64,000 bases of DNA from Myxococcales bacterium (GTDB lineage Bacteria > Myxococcota_A > Polyangia > Palsa-1104). Positions 1 through 11,927 of this stretch are shown here, piece by piece (the first letter of the stretch is position 1; the number at the start of each line of letters is the position of its first letter). A model generated the notes under the pieces. The model did no database searches and had not been told where the DNA came from. It saw only the letters and a list, made by a program, of their open reading frames with translations. The position numbers were made by a program, and so were the translations under genes. The stretch spans positions 1 through 64,000 of the forward strand of contig PNAM01000049.1 in the NCBI GenBank assembly GCA_003170275.1, in the 5' to 3' direction.

Positions 1-695
1 CGGCACCGCGGCGATCTTGAACGAGAGCGCCACCACCAGGAACAAGATGCCGATCAGGAACAGCGGCTGGCCCGAGAGCCGGCTCGCTTCGCCGGCGATC
101 ACCTTGAGGTTGGTCGAGCCGACCGCGCCGTAGATGAGCGCCATGCCGTAGAGCAGGATGGCGGTGGCGAACGCGCCGGTGAGGAAATATTTCATCGCCG
201 CCTCGGACGACTTGGGCGAACGGCGCCAGGAGCCGGTCAGCACGTACACGGCGATCGACATGGTCTCGATGCCCAGGAACACGGTCACCAGATCGCTCGC
301 CGCGCCGAGGATCATCATGCCGGCGGTGGCGAACAGCAAGAGCGCGTAGAACTCGCCGAACTCGAAGCGGTGCTCGCGCATGTACGACTCGGCGATCATC
401 GCGGTGAGCGCGGCGGCGGCGAGGAACAGGCAATCGACGAAGATGCTCAGCTTGTCGACGGTGATCATGCCGCCGAAGATCACCTTCGGCGGACCGTCGG
501 CCGCGGACCAGGCCATCAGCTCGAGCGCGAACCCGACGCCGCACGCGGCGAGCGTGAGCGGCATGAGGTAGCTGCGATTGGGAGCGGAGCCGCGCGCGGT
601 CCCGCCGGCGAACGCTTCCAGGAGGAGCAACAAGACGCCCGCGGTGATCAGCGCGAGCAGCGGCGCCGAGATCCCCAGCTGCGCAACATCGAAGC

Positions 696-699
<4 letters not shown>
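1..699 (-). CDS. nuoN: NADH-quinone oxidoreductase subunit N, 3' end missing
   Basis: Antiporter-like membrane subunit of complex I that takes part in proton pumping. The 233 codons present, from a GTG at 699, encode repeated hydrophobic helices and the family block reading GIETMSIAVYVLTG followed by the charged RRSPKSSEAAMKYF loop. The stop lies beyond base 1, so the gene is cut by the window and is not a pseudogene. The GTG overlaps the nuoM stop (GTGA), which implies coupled translation and decides this start over an ATG ten bases further in. It is the last visible gene of the nuoE-F-J-K-L-M-N operon. Confidence 0.93.
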
Positions 700-2335
<1,636 letters not shown>

Positions 2336-2339
<4 letters not shown>

Positions 2340-4630
2340 TTGACCGTCACCTTCTTGGTCTCGACCGAGGTCGATTCCCAGCGCGGGTCGATGACCGTGA
2401 GGGTGACCTTTTTGTCGCCGGCCGAGTCGTACACGTGCCGGAACAGCGTGGCCTGTTGCGGGCCGGACAGCTTTCCGTCGTGCCAGTCGACCTGATACTG
2501 CAGACGCTTGCCGGCCGATCCGGCGCCGAGCGCGGTGACCACCACCTCGCGGCCGTTGGCGCGCGCGTCGAACTGCTTGGCGTCGCGCGCGGTGAAGGTG
2601 GTCGCGCCCCACAGGATGATCGCCGTGCCGGCGATGATGCCGATCACGTAGCGCTGCACGTCGCCGTTCTGCAGATACTTGACCAGCTTGCCGACGCCGC
2701 CGACCAGGAAGCCGACCCCGTTGACCAGCACCAGATCGATCAGGAAGCTGTCGACCGCCTTCCACAAGATCAGCGCGGTCCAGCGGATCGGGCGCACGAT
2801 CAAGAAGTCGTAGATCTCGTCGATGTAGTACTTGTGCAGCACGGTCTTGTACAGGCGCGGCGCGCCGGCGACGAAGTTGCGCACCGTCTGCGAGAAGCCG
2901 TGGCCGTAGAGCAGGTACGCCAGGCCGATTCCCGACAAGCCGACCGCCGATGCGATGCCCGCCGAGATCAACCACTGGCGCAGATTCTCCTCGCGCGCCT
3001 GCGCGATCAAGACCGGCGACAGCCACTCGCCGAACTTGTCGACGCCCTCGCCGAACGCGTCGGGCATGCCGAGGAACCCGACCACGATCGAGCCCAGCGC
3101 CAGGATCCACAACACGCCGGTCATCGCCGGCGGGCTCTCGTGGATGTGCGCGAGCTGCTCGTCGGTGCCGCGGAACTCTCCCTCGAACACCAGGAAGTAG
3201 AGGCGGAACATGTAGAACGCGGTGCAGCCGGCGGCGGCGAGCAGCGCGACGTACAAGATCGTGCCGAGGTGGAGCGCGAAGAAGGCCTCCAGAGCATTGG
3301 GGAAGGGCAGCGACATCTTTTGATCGATCAACGATTGGGTCACCGCGCCGAGTGGCCACAGCGCGGCGTGCGCGCCGCCGAGGATCGCGTCCTTGGACCA
3401 GAAGCCGCCGATGCCGGGGAAACCGGCGATCGCGAGGCAGCAGATGAGGAACGTCCAGCGCGTGTGCGGGATGTACTTCTTGAGCCCGCCCATGCGGGTG
3501 ATGTCGCCTTCGCCGCCGAGCGCGTGCATCACCGAGCCGGCGCCGAGGAACAGGCCGGCCTTGAAGAACGCGTGGGTGACGAGGTGGAAGATGCCGCCCT
3601 GGTAGTTCGACGTGGCGTGCAGGTGGCTGCCGACGGCGGCGAACATGAAGCCGAGCTGGCTGATGGTCGAGTAGGCGAGCACCTTCTTCATGTCGCGCTG
3701 GGCGATGCCGATGGTGGCGGCGAACAGCGCGGTCGAGGCGCCGATCGCGGCGACCGCGGCGAGGGTGACCGGCGCGACCTCGAACACCATGTGCAGCCGC
3801 GCGACCACGTACACGCCGGCGGTGACCATGGTGGCGGCGTGGATCAGCGCGGAGACCGGCGTGGGGCCGGCCATCGCGTCGGGCAGCCACACGTAGAGCG
3901 GAATCTGTGCCGACTTGCCGGTGGCGCCGACCAGCACCAGGAGGCCGATGAAGTACGCGGCCGGCATGCCGAACCACAGCGGCGTGTGCAGCGCTTCGGT
4001 GAAGCCGCCCAGGTTCGAGTACTTGAGCGTGCCGGTGACGCTGAACAGCAGGAAGATCGCCAAGAGCATGCCGAAGTCGCCGACGCGGTTGACCACGAAC
4101 GCCTTGCGGCCGGCCAGCGCGTTGGCGTCCTTGTCGAACCAGAAGCCGATCAGCAGGTACGAGCACAGCCCGACGCCTTCCCAACCGACGAAGGTCACCA
4201 GCAGCGAATCGCCGAGGACCAGGATCAGCATCGAGCCCATGAACAGGTTCAGGTAGGCGAAGAAGCGGGTGTAGCCCTCGTCGTGCTCCATGTACGAGGT
4301 GGAGTAGACGTGGATGAGGAAGCCGATCCCGGTCACGACCATTGCCAGGATCGCGTTCAGGTGATCCATCATCAGGCCGGCGGCGAGGTTCAGATCGCCG
4401 GCGAGGATCCAGGGCGCCTCGAAGAAGGTGTCGGTGAGCGTGCCGCCGGGCGGCAGATCGTGGTGCAAGAGCCACACGCCGCGGAACGCGATCAGCGCGG
4501 CGCCCAGCACCGAGCCCAGGCACACCACGGTGACCGCGTCCTTGCCGGCGCGTTTGCCGAACAGCAGCGCAAAGGCGGCGCCGATCAGCGGGAGGAGCGG
4601 AATCAGGTGCAGCGGGTAGGCGGCTGTCAT
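2336..4630 (-). CDS. nuoL: NADH-quinone oxidoreductase subunit L with C-terminal PKD-like extension
   Basis: The largest complex I antiporter-like subunit (764 residues; typical homologues are about 610-660). The body has the expected helices with WEGVGLCSYLLIGFWFDK and PLYVWLPDAMAGPTPVSAL. After the last helix (ILWGATTFTA) about 83 residues remain that look like a soluble beta-sandwich: VDWHDG, then a HVYDSAG turn, then VTLTVID near the end. That is the order of a PKD domain. I know of no such tail as a normal part of NuoL. The stop overlaps the nuoM ATG, and 21 bases separate the gene from nuoK. NuoL identity is certain; the PKD call is inference from motif order. Confidence 0.95.
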
Positions 4631-4651
4631 TTTTGCGCTCGGGTCGGAGGC

Positions 4652-4954
4652 CTAGTGCTTCATGAGCGTGAGCTCGTCGATGTTCACACTGCGCCGGTTA
4701 CGGAAGATGCCGACCACGATTGCCAGGCCGACCGCGGCCTCGGCCGCTGCCACCGCCATCACGATGAACGCGAAGGCGTGGGCGTGCGAGTCGTGGTGCG
4801 CGCGGCCGAACGCGACCAGCGTCAGGTTTGCCGCGTTGAGCATGAGCTCGATCGACATGAGCACGATCAGCGCGTTGCGGCGCAGGATCACGCCGAGCAC
4901 GCCGATCGCGAACAGCCCGACCGCGAGCAACAGAAAGTCCTGGATTGGGATCAT
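4652..4954 (-). CDS. nuoK: NADH-quinone oxidoreductase subunit K
   Basis: A 100-residue complex I membrane subunit with three hydrophobic helices, normal length for the family. The two conserved membrane glutamates of the proton path are present: Glu36 in MSIELMLNAANL and Glu72 in AAAEAAVGLAI. A His-rich loop (HHDSHAHA) lies between helices two and three. The ATG follows directly on the nuoJ stop with no spacer, so it is probably translated by coupling. Confidence 0.96.
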   Translation of the reverse strand: MIPIQDFLLLAVGLFAIGVLGVILRRNALIVLMSIELMLNAANLTLVAFGRAHHDSHAHAFAFIVMAVAAAEAAVGLAIVVGIFRNRRSVNIDELTLMKH

Positions 4955-5634
4955 CTAGTGATGCCCCCCGGCATCGTGTCCGCCCGAGCCGGCGGCCGGC
5001 CCTTCGACGCCTTGCGTGCCCTGCGCGCCGTAGGTGAGCGAGGTGTGGATCGAGTGATCCTCGGGCGCGATGTCCTTGTGGACGCGCGCGACCACGACCG
5101 CGGCGATCACCGCGATCAAGAGCAGCACCGAGACCGCCTCGAACGCGAACAGATAATCGGTGAACAGGATGGTGCCCACCTCGGCGACGGTGCCGAACTC
5201 GGCCGACGGCGCGTCGGTGTGCTGCGGCACCACCTGCTTGAAGTACAGGCCCATCTTGTAGACCAGGTACAGGAGCGAGGGCACGCCGACGAAGCTCTTG
5301 AGCAGCACGCCGCGCCAGGCGAGCGCCTCGGTCTCGTCGCGGTTGAGCACCATCACGACGAAGATGAAGAGCACCATGATCGCGCCGGCGTAGACCAACA
5401 CCTGCAGCGCGGCGAGGAAGTGCGCGTAGAGCAGCGCGTAGCACGCGGCCAGGCCGAAGAAGGTGGCCACCAGCGACATCACCGCCGCGACCGGATTCTT
5501 GCGCGTGATGGTCCAGAACGCGCCGCCCAGCACCACCGCGGCGATGATGAAGAAGGTGATGCGCGGCCCCGACAGCGCGCTCAGCTCACCGACGGGAACC
5601 AGGCGGCCCTGGATGGACGGCGCGAGGAGCAGCA

Positions 5635-5635
<1 letters not shown>
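4955..5635 (-). CDS. nuoJ: NADH-quinone oxidoreductase subunit J
   Basis: A 226-residue complex I membrane subunit with five predicted helices and the family block HFLAALQVLVYAGAIMVLFIF, which carries the conserved aromatic/glycine pi-bulge helix. The tail is hydrophilic and His/Gly-rich (GGHDAGGHH). The ATG at 5635 shares one base with the nuoF stop. An in-frame extension upstream would run back inside nuoF and was not used. nuoJ follows nuoF directly; the usual nuoG, nuoH and nuoI are absent between them. Confidence 0.95.
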
Positions 5636-7047
<1,412 letters not shown>

Positions 7048-7569
7048 TTAGTGGCCTGCTTCCTTCAGCGGGTGCGTCTTGTGATCGGGCGGCATCTTCT
7101 TGATCTCGTCGAGCGCGCGCAGCGCGGTGTCGGGCGTGAGGCGCAAGAAATATTGCTCGCCCGCGATCAGGCACGGCGCATCGGCGCACGCCGCCAGGCA
7201 CTCCTCTTCGACGATGGTGAACTCGCCGTCGGCGGAGTTCTCGCCGGCCTTGCAGCCCAGGCGCGCCTCGATCGCGTGCAGCACGTCGTAGCCGCCGCGC
7301 AGCATGCACGAGACGTTGGTGCACACCATGAGCACGTGCTTCCCGGTCGGGTGCCGGTGGTACATCGTGTAGAACGTGACCACGCCCCACACGTGCGCCG
7401 GCGAGAGCGCGAGCACGTTGGCCACCAGATCGATGGTCTCGTCGGAGACGTAGCCGAACTCGTCCTGCGCCAGGTGCAACACCGGCAGACACGCGGCCTG
7501 GGCGTTGGGATAGCGGCCGCGGATGGCCTCGATCTGCTGCAGGGCCTCGGGGGAGAAGGCGAGTGACAT
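7048..7569 (-). CDS. nuoE: NADH-quinone oxidoreductase subunit E (2Fe-2S)
   Basis: A 173-residue thioredoxin-like subunit carrying the N1a [2Fe-2S] cluster, normal length for the family. The four cluster cysteines are in CTNVSC (CX4C) and CLAAC (CX3C); the QDEFGYVSDE and GVVTFYTMYHRHP blocks are conserved. It is the first gene of the visible operon. The ATG at 7569 is 12 bases after a good promoter (TTGACA-N17-GATTCT) and has no convincing Shine-Dalgarno, so the leader is very short. Confidence 0.96.
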   Translation of the reverse strand: MSLAFSPEALQQIEAIRGRYPNAQAACLPVLHLAQDEFGYVSDETIDLVANVLALSPAHVWGVVTFYTMYHRHPTGKHVLMVCTNVSCMLRGGYDVLHAIEARLGCKAGENSADGEFTIVEEECLAACADAPCLIAGEQYFLRLTPDTALRALDEIKKMPPDHKTHPLKEAGH

Positions 7570-7581
7570 TTCGGTGCGTGG

Positions 7582-7610
7582 AGAATCGCGAGTTGCCGAC
7601 GGATTGTCAA
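7582..7610 (-). promoter_or_regulatory. Promoter of the nuoE-N operon
   Basis: Reading on the minus strand, a perfect -35 TTGACA (7610-7605), a spacer of exactly 17 bases and a -10 GATTCT (7587-7582) stand 12 bases before the nuoE ATG. The expected transcription start leaves a leader of only about 6 bases. Confidence 0.6.
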
Positions 7611-7622
7611 GATGGCTACGAG

Positions 7623-7650
7623 TGGACGGAATCGCGAAAAGAGGTAGTAT
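7623..7650 (+). promoter_or_regulatory. Candidate promoter of the Cys-rich lipoprotein
   Basis: TGGACG (7623-7628), a 16-base spacer and TAGTAT (7645-7650) match sigma-70 consensus moderately. The start codon follows 25 bases later with an AAGGGGG ribosome site, so this gene is conventionally led, unlike many others here. Confidence 0.4.
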
Positions 7651-7675
7651 CGGGCCGCCATTAAGGGGGCATCGA

Positions 7676-9670
7676 ATGAAGCGCGCACTGGTTCTCGTCG
7701 CCGCACTCGCCATCACCGGCTGTACCACCAACAACACGACGATCGTCAATGACGACCTCGGCGGGCAGGCGGGCCCCGACGGCTCGGGCCTGGCGTGTAC
7801 GCCGAATGCAAAAGAGTGCGTCAACGACACGCTCGCGCGCGTGTGCCCGGCCGACGGCTCGGGCTGGCTCGCGGTGCAGTGCCAGAACGGCGACACCTGC
7901 CTCAAGGGCGACTGCGCGCTCGACCCGACGACCGCGACCTGCAGCCCCGGCGACGGCGCGTGCATCGGCAACACCACCGCGCTGCGCTGCAACGCGAACG
8001 GTGTCGGCTTCGCGATGGCGACCTGCCCCGCCAACACCCAGTGCTTCGGCACCGGCCAGTGCTTCGGGACTTGCGTGGTCGGCGAGTCGCGCTGCGACAA
8101 CTCGGGCAGCCTATCGACCTGCACCGACGGCGTGTCGTTCACGGCGGCCGGATGCCCGACCGGCCAGCAGTGCGTGACCGTGCAGACCACGCCCTCCGGC
8201 ATCGCCCTGTGCGTGCCCGCCACCGACTGCCAGCCCGATCCGAACGGCTGCGACACGGTGTGCGGCAACAAGCTCAACTCGGCCGCCGACCAGACCAAGT
8301 TCACCAGCACCTGCGTGGCCACCGCGTCGGGCTTCCATTGGCAGGCGGCCAGCTGCCTGGCGCCCGCGACCTGTTTCCCGACGGCGGGCGTGTGCGGTAC
8401 GTTCGGTGATCTGATCCAGGCGTCGTGCGCGCAACAGTGCATCGTCGGCGACGTGCGCTGTGGCGTCGACGGCGTGTCCACCGAGACCTGCGGCGCCGAC
8501 GGGACCTTCGGGCCCGATGTGGCCTGCACGCCTGGCCTCCTGTGCTTCACCCCGACCGGCGCGACCAGCGCGGTGTGCGGCGACGCGGTGTGCTCGGTGG
8601 GGGCCAAGGGCGCCTGCGCGATCGATCCGGCGGACGGCAAGACCAAGCTGCGCGCGTGCGGCGCCAACGGCCGGGTCTCCGACGCGTTCACCGTCTGCGC
8701 CGCGCTGTGCGTCCCGCTGCCGCCGGGCAACCCGCTGAACGGGCTCGTCCCGGGTAGCTGCGGCGTCGAGTGCCAGCCCGGCGATCAGCGCTGCGTTCCG
8801 TTCCCGGGCGGGCCGCCGAACACCGCCTTCCAGACCTGCCAGAGCGGCGTGTGGAGCGCCACGACCACCGCGTGCAACGCGGCCACGACCGACCAGTGCT
8901 TCGACTTCGTGGTCGGGATCAGCCCGCGCGCGGTGTGCGGCGCTTGCGCGCCCGGCTCGACCCAGTGTGGCTCCGGTACCACCGGGCTGCAGACGTGCGG
9001 CACCAACGGGCAGTTTGGCGCCGCCGTCGCGTGCGCGGTCGGCTCGTGCGTGGCCAGCGGGATCGCATGCGTGGCCGACTGCGTTCCGGGTCGCAAGGTG
9101 TGCGTCGGTGCAAAGGCTGCCGGAGGCGCAGGCGCGGCACCGGTCTCGTTCGGAACCGTTGCCAGCGTCACCTGCACCGCCGCTGGGACCATTCCGACGA
9201 CGCCCACCTGCCCCAACGGAGCAGGCTGCTGCGCCGCAGTGGCCGGCGTGCCGACCAGCTGCCGCAGTGATCAGGCGGGCAACGCGCTCGGTTGCGTTCC
9301 GTGCGCCGGCGGGCTCAACGAGTTCGGCGTGGCCGACACGCGTTGCAACACGGGCGGAATGATCGAGACCTGCAAGGCCGACTCGAGCGCCTGGCAGAAC
9401 CCGATCGCCTGCACGATGCCCTACACCTGCCAGCTTCCGCAGGCGCCGGCGGTCACGGGCGCGTACTGCCACTTCTGCCAGGGCGCGGGCGGCGGGTCCG
9501 GCCCCCCGGCGTGCTCGGACAGCTTCCTGTCGGGCTTCGGCCTGAGCTGCGCGGCGTTCGGCGAGGGCGCACCGATCGACTGCCTCGATAGCACCGGGAC
9601 GGACGTGGCGGACTGCTGCAGCAACGATTGCTTCGCGGACACTGGCGCTCCCGCGTTCTGCGGGCAGTAA
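7676..9670 (+). CDS. Large Cys-rich repeat lipoprotein
   Basis: A 664-residue predicted outer-envelope lipoprotein. The signal peptide (MKRALVLVAALAITGC) ends in a lipobox with Cys17. The mature part is a string of about a dozen irregular units of 40-60 residues, each with a pattern like CxPGxxxC...GxxLxxC...DGxxW...C. The dense, regularly placed cysteines suggest a disulfide-stabilised extracellular rod. Proteins of this style are common in myxobacteria and have no assigned activity. The ATG is supported by AAGGGGG six bases upstream. It ends three bases before the convergent HEAT lipoprotein. Function unknown. Confidence 0.85.
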   Translation: MKRALVLVAALAITGCTTNNTTIVNDDLGGQAGPDGSGLACTPNAKECVNDTLARVCPADGSGWLAVQCQNGDTCLKGDCALDPTTATCSPGDGACIGNTTALRCNANGVGFAMATCPANTQCFGTGQCFGTCVVGESRCDNSGSLSTCTDGVSFTAAGCPTGQQCVTVQTTPSGIALCVPATDCQPDPNGCDTVCGNKLNSAADQTKFTSTCVATASGFHWQAASCLAPATCFPTAGVCGTFGDLIQASCAQQCIVGDVRCGVDGVSTETCGADGTFGPDVACTPGLLCFTPTGATSAVCGDAVCSVGAKGACAIDPADGKTKLRACGANGRVSDAFTVCAALCVPLPPGNPLNGLVPGSCGVECQPGDQRCVPFPGGPPNTAFQTCQSGVWSATTTACNAATTDQCFDFVVGISPRAVCGACAPGSTQCGSGTTGLQTCGTNGQFGAAVACAVGSCVASGIACVADCVPGRKVCVGAKAAGGAGAAPVSFGTVASVTCTAAGTIPTTPTCPNGAGCCAAVAGVPTSCRSDQAGNALGCVPCAGGLNEFGVADTRCNTGGMIETCKADSSAWQNPIACTMPYTCQLPQAPAVTGAYCHFCQGAGGGSGPPACSDSFLSGFGLSCAAFGEGAPIDCLDSTGTDVADCCSNDCFADTGAPAFCGQ

Positions 9671-9673
9671 CCC

Positions 9674-10096
9674 TCAGCCAGCTTCTTCCGTGCCGCGGTG
9701 CTCGTCGATGGCGCGCACCGCGGCGCGCGCTTTTTCGGTGCGCGGATCGGCCGCGGCGCCGGCCGCCCACTGCTTGAGCGTCCATTCCGCCTCGCGCTGC
9801 ACGTCCACGCTCGGGTCGAACAGCGCGATGTGGCGCAACAGCGGCACCGCCTCGGCATCGCCGATCTTGCGCAGCGCCAGGATCAGGTTTTTCTTCCCCG
9901 CCGGTGACGCGGTGTGCATGGCCGCCTCGATGGTCGGGATCGCGCGCCGCCCGTAGCGGCTCAGGTACTCCGCGGCGTCGGTGGCGGTCTTGCCTTCTTG
10001 CTTGATGGCGAAGGTGACGTGCGCGCGAATATCGTCTTCGCTGGAGTCGGAGCACGCCGAAAGCATGAGCAGGATCAGACACGTGCGCTGGATCAC
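9674..10096 (-). CDS. Small HEAT-repeat lipoprotein
   Basis: A 140-residue predicted lipoprotein: signal MIQRTCLILLMLSAC with lipobox LSAC, then two or three helical HEAT-like repeats (RYGRRAIPTIEAAM, KKNLILALRKIGDAEAVPLLRHIA, DVQREAEWTLKQW). HEAT repeats are protein-binding scaffolds; the partner is unknown. An ATG at 10111 lies in frame, but its next two codons spell TATACT, a perfect -10 box, and are A/T-ending codons unlike the rest of the gene. I therefore prefer the GTG at 10096, six bases after that box. Confidence 0.75.
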   Translation of the reverse strand: MIQRTCLILLMLSACSDSSEDDIRAHVTFAIKQEGKTATDAAEYLSRYGRRAIPTIEAAMHTASPAGKKNLILALRKIGDAEAVPLLRHIALFDPSVDVQREAEWTLKQWAAGAAADPRTEKARAAVRAIDEHRGTEEAG

Positions 10097-10102
10097 CACG
10101 GC

Positions 10103-10108
10103 AGTATA
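10103..10108 (-). promoter_or_regulatory. -10 box before the HEAT lipoprotein
   Basis: TATACT on the minus strand, six bases before GTG 10096. It sits in the 53-base divergent gap to the membrane protein at 10150, whose own start has a GAGGA ribosome site. Confidence 0.45.
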
Positions 10109-10149
10109 CATTGCAGAGAAGCAGTCGCGCTGCTATGAGGAATAGCTAG

Positions 10150-10512
10150 ATGCGCCCGTCGCCGTGGTCGGTTGGCTTGATCATGATCCTGATGGGCGGG
10201 ATCGGGGTCTCCGGGTTTGGACAGGGCGCGCCGCTCTCGCCCGCAGCGTACGCCGTCTCGGGCGCACTGGTGGTGGGCGGCGCGGCCATGTTTTTGCGCC
10301 GCCCGTTCTCGTTCTATGTGGCGATCACCGCGGCGCTGCTGCTGTCGGCGAGCGGGCTGGCCGCGATGCTGCACCATCCTGAGCTGGGCCTGCCGGTGCA
10401 TCCGGCGATCTCGGTGGTGGTCGGCTTCTACCTATGCCTGCGCGCGGTGATCGCGCGTCCCGGCCTGCGCCCGCCCAGTTCGCGCGCGGTGCCGTCCGAG
10501 AACGATCAGTGA
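10150..10512 (+). CDS. Small multi-pass membrane protein, unknown
   Basis: A 120-residue protein with four hydrophobic segments (about residues 5-25, 32-50, 54-75 and 84-100) and a basic, hydrophilic C-terminus. I do not recognise a family. GAGGA stands eight bases before the ATG. The stop overlaps the GTG of the next gene (GTGA), so it is translationally coupled to the MYXO-CTERM propeller protein and may assist its export or anchoring; that is inference. Confidence 0.75.
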   Translation: MRPSPWSVGLIMILMGGIGVSGFGQGAPLSPAAYAVSGALVVGGAAMFLRRPFSFYVAITAALLLSASGLAAMLHHPELGLPVHPAISVVVGFYLCLRAVIARPGLRPPSSRAVPSENDQ

Positions 10513-11912
10513 GGCCCGCGCTGGCCCTGCTCGCGATCCTGGGGTCGGCCGGCCTGGCGCACGCACACGGCGGGCTGCCGGTCAGCCAGCGAATCTTGCG
10601 TCAGGGCGACGGCTCGAAGCTGTACGTGCCGGTCGTCTACTGGGGCGTGTGGGTCGGCGGCGACGGCACGCCGTGGAAGTGGATCTGCGAGGAAGAGATC
10701 AACACCAACCGCAACCGGCACGTCGCGCTGTCCACCGACGGGACGTTCTACGCCACCGACGTGCGCGGGCTGACCGTCTCCACCGACAAGGGCTGCACTT
10801 GGAAGGCGTTCGCCGGCGGCGAGGTGGCCGACAAGCGGATCACCGACGTGACCGTCGATACCGTGGACGGCGCGCTCGCGTGGGTGACCAGCGCCGAATC
10901 GGGCGGCCCGACGCCAGACGGCGGCACGCTGCCAGGCGACAACGCGCTGTTCGTCACGCACGATCACGGGAGCACGTTTACCCGCGTGCCAGGCCTGGCC
11001 GATCAGAACACGCGGCTGTTCCAGAGCGTGCGCATCGGCCCGACCAGCCAGACGCTGTACGTGGTCTCGACCCAGCTCGGCGACGGCCCGGTCGCGGTGC
11101 ACCGCTCCGACGACGGCGGCGTCAGCTTTCACACCTACCTGGTGTCGTACACGTTGGGCGGCCTGGCGCCGTACGGGATCGATCTGCTCGCGGTCGATCC
11201 GCGCAACGCGATGGTGGTCTACCTGCGCGTGTTCGTCAGCGGCACCGACGCCGACGGCGGCGACATCGCGCGCCAGGCGCTGTTGCGCTCGAGCGACGGC
11301 GGCGCCACGTTCGCCGAGCTCGCCACCATCGACGGGATCATGGCGCCGTCGGGCATGAGCCGCGGCATCGACGGCGTGGCGATCGACGTGACCCGCAACC
11401 AGGTGCTGGTCGCCACCGCCATGGGGCTGCTCTCCGGCGACGATCCGGGCGGCGCCGCGACCGTGACGCTGCAGCCGATCAGCACGATCTCGCAGGCGCA
11501 GTGCGTGGACGTTCACGCCGGCGAAGTGACCGTGTGCTCGACCAACTACATGCCCGACAACGCCGCGCTGGCCCGCTCCGACGACGGCGCCAAGACCTTC
11601 CAGACCATCTTGCAGTTCGTCGACACGGTGGGCCCGGTCGATTGCCCCGCCGGCACGCCCGTCGGCGATCTGTGCCCGTCCTACTGGGAGATGTACGGCT
11701 CGCAGCTCGGCATCACCTTCAGCGACGGCGGCGTGGAGGTGATGGACGGCGGAACGACCCATCCGCCGGGCGGCGGCTGCAGCTGCGAGGTGGGGGCGCG
11801 CGCGGCATTGCAACCCACCCTGCGCTCCGCGCCGGGGCCCATCCGGTGGCTCAGCCTGGCGCTGGTGCCGCTCGCGATCGCTTTGCGCCGCCGGCGATCT
11901 CGCGACGCTTGA
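10509..11912 (+). CDS. Secreted BNR/beta-propeller-like protein with MYXO-CTERM tail
   Basis: A 467-residue exported protein. After a signal peptide (ALALLAILGSAGLAHA) come several sialidase/BNR-type signatures of the form S-x-D-x-G-x-T-W/F (STDKGCTWKAF, SDDGGVSFHTY, SSDGGATFAEL, SDDGAKTFQTI), which points to a beta-propeller. The end carries a GGGCSC motif, a hydrophobic helix and RRRRSR, the layout of the MYXO-CTERM sorting signal of myxobacteria, in which the protein is cut at Cys and held at the cell surface. GTG 10509 overlaps the previous stop; a longer in-frame start would lie inside that gene. No sialidase Asp-box function is claimed. Confidence 0.85.
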   Translation: MRPALALLAILGSAGLAHAHGGLPVSQRILRQGDGSKLYVPVVYWGVWVGGDGTPWKWICEEEINTNRNRHVALSTDGTFYATDVRGLTVSTDKGCTWKAFAGGEVADKRITDVTVDTVDGALAWVTSAESGGPTPDGGTLPGDNALFVTHDHGSTFTRVPGLADQNTRLFQSVRIGPTSQTLYVVSTQLGDGPVAVHRSDDGGVSFHTYLVSYTLGGLAPYGIDLLAVDPRNAMVVYLRVFVSGTDADGGDIARQALLRSSDGGATFAELATIDGIMAPSGMSRGIDGVAIDVTRNQVLVATAMGLLSGDDPGGAATVTLQPISTISQAQCVDVHAGEVTVCSTNYMPDNAALARSDDGAKTFQTILQFVDTVGPVDCPAGTPVGDLCPSYWEMYGSQLGITFSDGGVEVMDGGTTHPPGGGCSCEVGARAALQPTLRSAPGPIRWLSLALVPLAIALRRRRSRDA

Positions 11913-11927
11913 CGCCGGGTCGGGCGG

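Noticed and set aside
7570-7675. tRNA or small RNA genes in the larger gaps (also 53293-53441 and 58347-58526)
   Set aside because: No cloverleaf, no T-loop consensus and no strong terminator-capped transcript could be made out by eye.
10509-11912. Sialidase activity for the propeller protein
   Set aside because: Only Asp-box-like turns are seen; the catalytic Arg triad, Tyr and Glu of sialidases are not evident.
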